In this document: piece by piece, positions 56,023 to 64,000 of the stretch | Position numbering within the stretch: the stretch's first letter is position 1 | Layout of the letters: each line of letters starts with the position of its first letter | The notes under the pieces: generated by a model | Databases searched by the model: none | What the model was told of the DNA's origin: nothing | What the model saw: the letters and a program-made list of their open reading frames with translations, nothing else | Position numbers and translations under genes: made by a program | DNA from: Tetraselmis striata | Taxonomy: Eukaryota > Chlorophyta > Chlorodendrophyceae > Chlorodendrales > Chlorodendraceae | Assembly (NCBI GenBank): GCA_006384855.1 | Contig: VCJN01003121.1 | Span: 79,002-143,001 of the forward strand | Length of the DNA stretch: 64,000 nucleotides | Reading direction: 5' to 3'

Positions 56023-59000
56023 ATGGCGAGCCTTGCCCTGACCCCCCCCGGCGCGATGGGCGGAGGAGCGCGGAGCGCGTCGCAGCCGATGCGCCACGGC
56101 ACGGCGGCAGAGGGCCTGCTGCGTGCTGTGCATGCGCGCCGCTGGAGGAGCGGTCGGCGCGGCCAGCGCTGCGCCGCCTCGGCTGGCGAGAGCCGCAAGG
56201 TGTGCCGCATTAGAATCCCCCCCCCCTACCCTCCCTGCCCCTTTCCATATTCAGAGCCCCCCCCCCCCCCCCCGCCCCCCGCCGCGCAGCACGGGGTGCC
56301 TGGCTGTGTCGTAAGCCGCAACCAATCTGCGCAGGTCAAGGGATACACCCTATCAGGCAGGCAGTCCATCGAGAAGGTGCGCTGATCCTTCCGACCCATG
56401 CCAATGCAGTCCCAAAGGGCCGACCGCAGCTGGCCGCCATGTTGCCCCGCTGGCTGACCGCCCCGTTTGACGTGTGCGCCGTAGACGCTGCGCGAGGCGG
56501 GTCTCAGCATCGGCTTTGGCAACGGCGACGCCGTGCAGCTGGAGGTGGTGGCGCCCAGCCCCAGCAGCTACACCTGGGCCGAGTGGCAGGAGCTCTTCAT
56601 GGACCTGCACGAGGGGGAGAGCCGGTGAGCCGACAACGCACCAGCCGATACTCTTCGGCATCCCGAGGAGGCCGCCCCGCCCCTGATAAACGTCCTTCTG
56701 CTCCCCCCCCCGCTCCTTCTGCCCGCAGAGCCATGGAGCTGCAGGACGGCATGCACACCGCTGTCGCGGAGGAGCGCTACGCCGAGGCGTCGCGGCTCAA
56801 GGCTGCCCTCACGCAGGCGCAGTCGGCGGACACGGTGCAGCAGGCAGAGCAGGTGCGGCAGGCCCCGCCATGGATATGGACTTGGCGGCGGGCCCAAAAG
56901 CAACGCATTATTTCGCACGCTTAAGCCAGAGAGGTGATGCCTTTGCTACGGTACATTCTGATAGATTCACAAAAGAAAGTGATGTTATTTTCTCTCTTTT
57001 ATGTGGTGTGATGTATGCATGTCTTTATGCATATACCAAGCCGCAGTTGTGTCAGCAAACTTTATTGCGCCGACTTCATTTGGTTGAGCGACCCTCAGGA
57101 TTCACGTAACTCTGGGGACTGCGCCACTCTCCCAACTTTCGCGACATTTAGCTCAGTTTAGTACCCGGCTAACATGCGCAGCAGTAAGTAAGTTTTGGCC
57201 GGAAGCGCACCGCCGCGCTCCGCAATATTGATGCCATGCCCGGGAATCACGCCAATCCCGAGGTAAGCGTACGGGGTAGGTCGACGGATTATCCCACGTA
57301 TCAAGTTGCCACTGATGGGCGCTCACCGTACCGCCCTTGCGCAAGTGTGGCACAGGTCTTGACTACGGCCGCGTTGTTGATCGGGACTTCACTGGAGCTG
57401 GGTCTAAATATAGATAGATAAAGGCAGATACATACATATATATAGAGAGAGAGGGAGAGAGAGAGTCAAGATACAAGTCAAGCCAGGTCCCAAGAGGCGT
57501 CACCCTGGAGCTGACCCCCCACCCCCCTCCCCCCCTCGGTCCGCATTGTTGTTCAGGAGCTCCGGGGCGCCGTGGCCGCAGAGGACTACGGCGCGGCCGC
57601 CGCCGTGCGCGACGCCGCCGGCCTGGGCCTCCTGGGCTGGTGGGCGGGGCAGGGCGAGGACGACCCGCGCGGCCACCTGCTGCACGTCACGCGCTGCTTT
57701 GGCCGCCTCGCGGCGCGCGTGTACACGCCCAGCCAGCTGGCGGAGATGAAGGGCTGGACGAAGGCCAACCCGCTGCGACATAACTCCAAGCTGCTCAGCA
57801 AGGCGCCGCAGAATGTGAGTGAGGGTGGCATTCCCCGGGCTCATCGCGCACGCCAATCCTGCTGCCTACCAAGGGGGGCGCGTAAGATCCCTTGTTACAA
57901 GCCTCGTATTGGGCTTGCTGGGAACCTAACAGAACATTCGCTGTGGTCCCGCTTCGGTTCCGTCTACATTTGACCTGCAGCAGGCAGTGCAGGGCCTTGC
58001 TTGCAGTGCTCTTGTCAATACCGCGCCGCAACCTTATATTATTCCCTCATCTGCGATCCTTAGGAAACTAGGGTTTCTAGGTTATATATTGATAGGGTTT
58101 TAGAAAGTTCTAGGGTTTGGGTCGGTGGTTCTAAACCCTAAATTGTGAGTTGTAGAATCTCTAAACCCTAACATCCAACCTCAAACCCTAATTTGTGCAT
58201 GTTACCAGTGAGCCATCCTAATGTTGGCGGAGGGTACCCCGCTGGCAGCGCAGCTGACCCGCTGCTGCGTCACCGCCTGCCTGTCGCTTTGCGCAGCTGG
58301 GACAGCTGGCGATGGAGGTGTTTCTGCAGAAGAACGCGAGCGGCGGCTGGGAGCAGCAGCCAGTGGTGCTGCAGCACTCGCGCGCGGAGCCGCGCAGCGT
58401 GAGCCTGGCCCCGCAGCGCGAGGCGGGCGCGACCGTGGCGGACCCCCCCAGCGGCGAGCTGGAGGACGCGGAGCTGCCCGCTGCCGCGTCCACGGCTTCC
58501 ATCGGCAGCCTCCGCCGCGCGCCGGCGGCGCTCATGCACGTCAGCCGCGACCACTTTGTGGTGGTGCCGGGCACGGAAGAGTGCGGCGCGGGCGGCGGTG
58601 GCGGCGGGGGGGCAGCCACGGCCGTCCGGATGGAAGCGGTCAACGCCAAGGACCAGCCAGTGGCGCTGGACCTGCCCCTCACGGAGGCAAGCCGCCCTGC
58701 CGGCCCGGGCGCTGCGTACGGCAGGATTTAGGGTATGTTTACGGTATGTTTAGGGTTTTCAGGGTTTGGGAGTAATGGGGTTTTGAGGCTTTTAGGGCTT
58801 TTAGGGGCCCCAACCCTAAGACACTAAACACTCCAACTCCTAAACACCCCGCTCCCGCGCGACCGAATGGCTGATATGTGCCATGTTGCGCCTCGCCGCA
58901 GAGCATGGACGAGGCGGTGAAGGGAGGGGCATGGGGCAAGGTGGCGGACGCCATCGCGGAGATGCAGGAGCGGATCGCGCCGGAGGGCGGGTGCGGCGCC

Positions 59001-62000
59001 CCCGCCTCGCGCGCGGGGCTGGCGGACAGCATCCGCACAGCAATCGAGCAGCTGGCGGAGGACGGCGCGGTGGAGGGCGGCGTCACGGTAGACCTCACCC
59101 AGCAAAACGTGCGGGGCGCCAAGACCGTGACGGATGGCTTCATCAGCGACACCACCACGTCCGTGCCCCGCCCCCACCGCCTCCTCTCATCCCCAGAGTC
59201 TCTCTCTCTCTGTCCTCCCTCTGTCTTTTGTCTGTCTAGAGCACACTCACACATCAAGCTCCCACTTCAGAGATTGCATCTTCCTGGGCAGCACCGCGCC
59301 CTCGCTGTGTTGTCCTCGAGCGACCCAGCGCCACCATGGTCTTTGTGGAAAAGTGTATGAGTACTTGCAGCGCATTCTGCTGGCAATGACAACAATAAGC
59401 AGTGGCATTGTATTCATCTTTTGTGGCATGCTGTATCTGTGCGTACACTCGTATAGTATTCTGGCAAAACGACGACGAGCAGTGGGAGCGTTTTTATTTT
59501 CTTGTGGCATGTTGTCCTTTTTGCGTACAGGTGTATGGTAGTACTGCTCGTACATAGTGCCATTTAGCGACGGCGACGAGCAATTTCAATGTCTTCATCT
59601 TTTGTGGCATATTGTATTGTTGCGTACATTTGCTTGTACAGGAGTACTGCTCGTACAAAGTGCCATATATATACTGTAGCGACGACGACGAGCAATTTCA
59701 TTGTGTTCATTTTTGTGGCATGTTGTATTGTTGCGTACACTTGTATTGTAGTACGGGTACTGCTCGTACATGGTGCCATATATAGCGACGACGACGAGTA
59801 GCAATTTCATTGTGTTCATTTTTTGTGGCATGCTGCATTTTTGCTAACATTTGCATGGTAGTACTGCTCGTACGTAGTGCCATATAGCGACGACGCCGAC
59901 GAGCAATTTCATTGTGTTCATGTTTGTGGCATGTTGTATTTTTCGTACATTTGCATAGCATTGCTGCTCGTACATAGCGCCATTTAGTGACGCCGATGAG
60001 CAATTTCATTGTCTTCATTTTTGTGGCGCGTTGTCCTTTTTGCGTACAGTTGTATAGCAGTACCGCTCGTACATAGTGCCATGTAGTGACGCCGACGAGC
60101 GGTTTCATTGTGTTCATTTTTGTAACATGTTGTATTTTTGCGTACATTTGTACAGTAGTACTTCTCGTACATAGCGCCACATAGCGACAACAACGGCGAG
60201 CAGTGGCATTGTGTTCATTTTGTGTGGCATGTTGTATTTTTGCGCACAGTTATATGGTACATTTGATTACATCGGGGCGCGATCCGTTTTATAGTAGTAC
60301 TGCTAGTACATAGCGCCATATACCGGCGGCGATGATGAGCATTGGCACCGTGTTCATTTCGTGTGGCATGTTGTATTTTTACGTACATTTGTATAGTAGT
60401 AGGAAGTCGCGATGATATTGGGTGACTTGGTGCTGCTGGCATTCTAGTGGTGGCGTGTAGCGAGTTTTGTGGCAAGGTGTAATGCCCGCTTTGCAATGGG
60501 CTGAGTCGCAGTGGCAAACGCTGTTGTCGGCGGGCGCGCAGGTACAAGCGACTGACGGCGCCGGACGTGTCCTGCGACCCCCTGAACGGCGTCTACCTCG
60601 GCGCGTTCGGGGCGCACGGGCCCGAGGTGCTCAGCGTGCGGCGCGGGCTGGACGAGGACGGCACCGAGGTGGTGATGGGCGTCAAGGTGACGGGCGACGT
60701 CAACGTGCCGGCGGGGCAGGTGTCGTTCCGGGTCAAGACGGGCCCGGGCCGCAAGCTTGCCAACGACAACATTTACCCGCGCGAGCTGGGCGTCGTTGCG
60801 CGATACAAGGGTGAGCGCCCCCCAAGCCCCCCCCCCCCCCCCCCTCCCTCGTAGGGGTTAGGGTTTTGGTTTAGGGTTTTGGTTTAAAACCCGACACATC
60901 GCAGACGGCGGGCTGTGGGGATCGACCATCATGATACCCGAGCGTCAAAGTGACGGGCACACTTTCATGATCAATGTCCTGCAAGGATCGATGCGTCAAG
61001 TGATCTAGGGCAAGACTGATACTTGGTTCTGCACACCGGCGACCGCCCGGGTAGGCAAGGGGGGGGGGGGGGGGGGGGCTCTGATGGGCGAGCACGCTAT
61101 AGGGACCACAAGTGAGTCGGAGCCGTTGATTCATGCTGCATCGTGGCGACCGAGCGGCGCGCGGTTGATTCCGGTACATGGTGCATCGCGCCTATTTTCG
61201 AAACTTCGAAATTTGTTACAGCTTGATTCCTGCCGGTTTTTTGGAACTACGTAGGCCAGCTGCCTTACCGCCCGGCTGCGTGTACCCGCATAGGGCCGGG
61301 CGTAGTCCGTAGCATGCGGCCCTCTGAAGGCCAAATGGCGCCGTACCTGATTTAAGGCCTAACGACGAGGGATAAGGATGCGATCGTGTTCCGCCTGAGG
61401 CACCCGATCTTGATCTGTGATCCCCACCTGATGCCCCTCCCCCCCCCCCCCCCCCCCCCGCAAAAGGCCTCCGCACCGATGCGCCGTACAGCGGTACTGC
61501 GAGGAACCCCTTGCGCCGCAGCTAGGATTCATACCAGACTCGCCGCATGCAGAAACGCCGTGCTTCTACCAACCGCGTAGTGTCAGTTTCGCCTTGCGGT
61601 GTTTCATGGATATGCTCCAGCAGGATGGCCGGTCCGCACAATAGGGTGGGCACTGAAAGACATAAGCTTTCCAGGGAGTCAGAAAATCCAAACCGTGTTG
61701 ACAGGGCGGTTTTTGGTATTGGTCCCCATAATGCCGCACCCAAGCATCGAGCGAACCTTTCCCTAGAGTAGGTGAACGCATACAACCCAGACCTGGGACT
61801 TGTTTTCGGCCACGCTGATATATATACACTAATTATGTACTCTAATGATAGTGTATTTAGTGTAGTAGTGTATATACACTAATTATATTTATACACAAAT
61901 TATATATACACTTATTATCCCGGCGTGCCCTTAAGCACCCCAATATTTTTCTTTCTTTTATTCGTCAAAGGTGTCTAGGTATCTGATTTGCAATTAGCAT

Positions 62001-62746
62001 CTCAGATGTTAGTGTCTAAGATATACCTAGGTATCTAAGACTTAATGAGTATCTAAGATATATGAGTGTCTAAGCTCCGAAACCAACATATTCGCTGCCT
62101 GTCCACTATAACACCGGGCACACGCGCGCACCCATAAGAACCCGTAGTATCGGAAGCCTGCAATTGGGCTTGCGTGCAATCGGTAAGAACGGTCCCTGCA
62201 GTTCCGCTATGGCTTGACCTCTGGAAGGAAGGCCGGGTCCGTTTACGCAGTATGCTGTTCCTTCTGCGCCGACACCCGTATGTGTGTGCCTCGTCAGTGT
62301 CGGAAAGACCCAAGGAAGCAAGTGCTTTCGTTTGAGTGTGACTCTTGGGTTGGGGGCCGGCGGGAGTGACCCCAATGCGAGTCGCCGCACGGCCACGCAC
62401 AGCCATTTTGAAGGCAGCCGCTGACGCCCATCCCATCCCATCGTGCACTGCGGTGTCCCCAGGCCAGGGCTGCGTGGCGCAGCCCGGGTTTGTGAACCCC
62501 AAGTGGGTGGACGGCGAGCTGCTGGTGTTTGGCGCGCAGCCGTCCAGCGCCGCCAAGGCCAGCGTGACCGGCGGCGCGGAGCTCGGCTTTGTGTGGACGC
62601 TGCCGGCGCCCGCGGTGGCGGTGGTGGCCGCCAAGGCTGCAAAGCCCGAGGGGAAGGACGGCAAGGGCAAGCCCGGCGGCGGCAAGAAGTTCCTCATCCT
62701 CATGAACCGCGTGGACCTGGACGACGTCGTGGGCCACAGCCTGTGA
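56023..62746 (+). CDS. EX1: EXECUTER protein (chloroplast singlet-oxygen signalling)
   Basis: Nine exons, about 646 residues, total length divisible by three: 56023-56199, 56335-56376, 56485-56624, 56729-56852, 57557-57814, 58297-58686, 58902-59158, 60542-60810 and 62463-62746 (TGA). The N-terminus is a transit peptide. A UVR-like helical pair follows (VAEERYAEASRLKAAL; VAAEDYGAAAAVRDAAG), then GLLGWWAG ... GRLAARVYTPSQLAEM. The C-terminal DUF3506/SOS domain has DPLNGVYLGAFG, VTGDVNVPAGQVSFRVK, YPRELGVVARYKG and NPKWVDGELL ... LILMNRVDL. In plants EXECUTER proteins sense singlet oxygen at thylakoid margins and are cleaved by FtsH2. Length is close to plant EX1/EX2; which paralogue it matches is not decided. 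Intron 6 has a GC donor (GAG|GCAAGC). The 59158 donor is the least certain junction. Introns 5, 6 and 8 hold telomere-like motifs and intron 7 a minisatellite. Confidence 0.93.
58060..58196. repeat. Telomere-like interstitial motifs in EXECUTER intron 5
   Basis: Several TAGGGTTT/AGGGTTTT words (58067-58120) are followed by inverse CTAAACCCTAA words (58130-58190), so the block can fold back on itself. Similar words occur at 58731-58830 and 60850-60895 in the same gene. Confidence 0.7.
59415..60400 (+). repeat. Minisatellite, about ten units of roughly 100 bp, in EXECUTER intron 7
   Basis: Each unit has TTTTGTGGCATGTTGTATT, TGCGTACATTTGTA, AGTACTGCTCGTACATAGTG and CGACGACGACGAGCAATTTC. Unit starts are near 59421, 59503, 59603, 59714, 59823, 59925, 60022, 60121, 60222 and 60361. 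The array makes up most of the 1.4-kb intron. Confidence 0.9.
61495..61595 (-). repeat. Possible tRNA-derived SINE in EXECUTER intron 8
   Basis: On the - strand an A-box-like TACGCGGTTGG (61579-61569) is followed 33 nt later by a B-box-like GGTATGAATCC (61535-61525, 9 of 11 to the consensus). The stems of a real tRNA do not form, so a SINE or tRNA relic is more likely than a gene. Confidence 0.3.
61810..62080. repeat. AT-rich simple repeats in EXECUTER intron 8
   Basis: TATATACACTAATTAT words (61818-61915) are followed by GTATCTAAGATAT words (61975-62075). Low complexity, no function evident. Confidence 0.6.
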
Positions 62747-63488
62747 GGGGGGCGATGGCGAGCTCGCCGCCATTGTTCTTTTCACGGAGCGCCCGGTGTT
62801 GTGCACCGAGCATGTAGCCACGACGAGGCGGGCGGCTGCCCCCCCCCCCCCCCCCCCCCCAATTCCCCCGGCCACCACGCGACTCTGCACAAAGAGAGTC
62901 GCCGCCGTTGTATCTGTGTAGCAGGACTTCTGCTTTTAATAATAATGTATTGATATTATGTATAGCTGGGGTGTCGGTGGGCGGCGCGCTCCTTCAGACG
63001 GAGCGCATGCCGCCTGCTTTGCGCTGCCATTCATCATTTGCGCGGTGTTGCCGCTCCGCCTCGGTGGTGGCGGTTGCAGCAGGTCCCCCAGTACTAAGCT
63101 GTGTCACTTGCAGTTGCGACGAACAATAGGCAACAACCAGGAGTCAGGCGGGTAAATGGGTGTGTGTTTTCAAGATCCTTGGCCTGCAGAGGGCTGCACG
63201 CTGCGCACTTTAATTAGTGGACCCAATGCGGGTTCGTGCCGCCGAGCCGTAAGACAGCTGGCCCGGATCGCCCGGGAGCAAAGCTGAAAGAAACTCTCAA
63301 GATCGAGATTGTCGTGTAATGCCATCCGGTCTGATGCTTCATGGCGTTTCTTTTGGTTCTGATCATCATCGTTGACTGCGACCTATAGCCCGCCGGCAGC
63401 TCGGCTGGCTGGGACATGTCAGCCGGGCGGGCTCTGAGCGTCCACCCCGCCCGCCAACATGTAGTCGTCGCCCTGGGCGCGTCACAAC
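62747..63488. other. Downstream region of EXECUTER
   Basis: Contains a C run at about 62841-62860. The nearest TGTAA on the + strand is at 63315-63319, which would give a long 3' UTR. No gene is supported. Confidence 0.4.
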
Positions 63489-63489
63489 A

Positions 63490-63668
63490 GGGGCGGCCCC
63501 AGCGTGACCGACGGCCTCGCGGTTCAGGGAGCCCTCAAGATGGTTGGCATCTACCCCACGTACGTGGCGGTCAATATTGTGACCGGCCGCATAGCCTGGC
63601 ACCAAGCGCTGAAGCACGACACCTTCAAAGGCAAGGCGCAGGAGAGCAGACGCAGCCTACCCCGATGA
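63490..63668 (+). CDS. Possible last exon of a quinoprotein-like gene, doubtful
   Basis: After an acceptor-like CACAACAG the frame reads VTDGLAVQGALKMVGIYPTY, then VAVNIVTGRIAWHQAL, ending at TGA 63666. 'VNxxTGRIxW' is the usual wording of PQQ/beta-propeller repeats. No matching upstream exons are visible between here and EXECUTER, so this is either a fragment or a chance frame. Confidence 0.25.
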
Positions 63669-64000
63669 AACCCGCTAGTTTCTCTGCACTGTCTAGGCCC
63701 ATCACATAGGTCACGACTCCCACCTCCATTCCCCCGCGCGAGAATCTACGTTTATTTCATTTATTTAAATCGCCAGTCGCCCCTTTTTTCACTCCTTGAT
63801 TGGAAGTGTGCCATACCGTGGGACCCCTCTCACCCCCCCCTCCCCCCCTTCCCGTACCTCATGTAAATCAGTGCCCCCCCCCCCTCTGTTTGCTTGATGG
63901 CTGCGAGCCGTGACAGCGTGTTTCTGAGGTGACGCTGTAATCTTACACCAGCAGCTGCACCGCTTTCTCTAGTAGGCGCGGGTTGATTACGTGAGGGTGG
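63669..64000. other. Window end, no feature seen
   Basis: C-rich tracts near 63830-63885 and an ATTTATTTAAAT patch. Nothing codable is recognised. Confidence 0.4.

Noticed and set aside
59707-60180. Repetitive 157-codon - strand protein in EXECUTER intron 7
   Set aside because: It is a translation of the minisatellite units; unit length is not constant, so the frame shifts between units and no start or splice context exists.
62294-62890. A 198-codon - strand frame opposite the last EXECUTER exon
   Set aside because: Antisense shadow of a strongly supported exon.

Overview
The window is nuclear DNA of a photosynthetic eukaryote, most likely a chlorophyte green alga. The evidence is: GC-rich, intron-dense coding sequence with GT-AG (and two GC-AG) introns; two chloroplast-specific genes (an EXECUTER protein and the thylakoid-lumen peroxidase-like protein TL29); algal-type transposon proteins; TGTAA motifs downstream of several stops; telomere-like TTTAGGG/TTTTAGGG motifs; and dozens of 15-45 nt pure G or C runs, nearly all outside exons.

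Layout. (1) 0.2-9.9 kb, + strand: a long multi-exon gene, open at its 5' end, for a membrane-anchored subtilisin-like protease with a kringle-like module, a complete catalytic triad, a Cys-rich part and a C-terminal beta-sandwich-like domain. One intron carries a 383-bp-period tandem duplication, and one base is extra just before the catalytic-Ser block. (2) 10.5-11.7 kb, - strand: an organellar GGQ-type peptidyl-tRNA hydrolase (ArfB/ICT1 family). (3) 12-38 kb: a repeat-rich block with retroelement fragments, a satellite of about 370 bp, an inserted element with 22-bp inverted ends, transposase relics, a perfect 41-bp-arm hairpin, an intronless protein kinase (26.5-27.5 kb), a complete but decayed hAT element with an 8-bp target duplication (29.9-31.9 kb) and several dispersed short repeats. 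(4) 38.4-42.2 kb: a 3.8-kb element bounded by inverted arrays of CACATGTG palindromes; its - strand gene ends in a domain of the type found in Ginger/KRBA2-like proteins. (5) 42.5-46.1 kb, +: TL29. (6) 49.8-53.3 kb, -: a secreted leucine-rich-repeat protein. (7) 56.0-62.7 kb, +: EXECUTER, with a minisatellite and telomere-like blocks in its introns. (8) 63.5 kb: a small exon-like fragment.

Exon borders were placed by eye from splice consensus plus reading-frame continuity. For the ArfB-like (except its first exon), TL29, LRR and EXECUTER genes the phases join without conflict. For the protease all junctions but one fit. The two organelle-targeted chloroplast genes are separated by an LRR gene, and nothing suggests operon-like coupling. 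The 12-42 kb block looks like a graveyard of transposable elements separating two gene-bearing segments. No prokaryotic features, CRISPR arrays or rRNA genes were seen.
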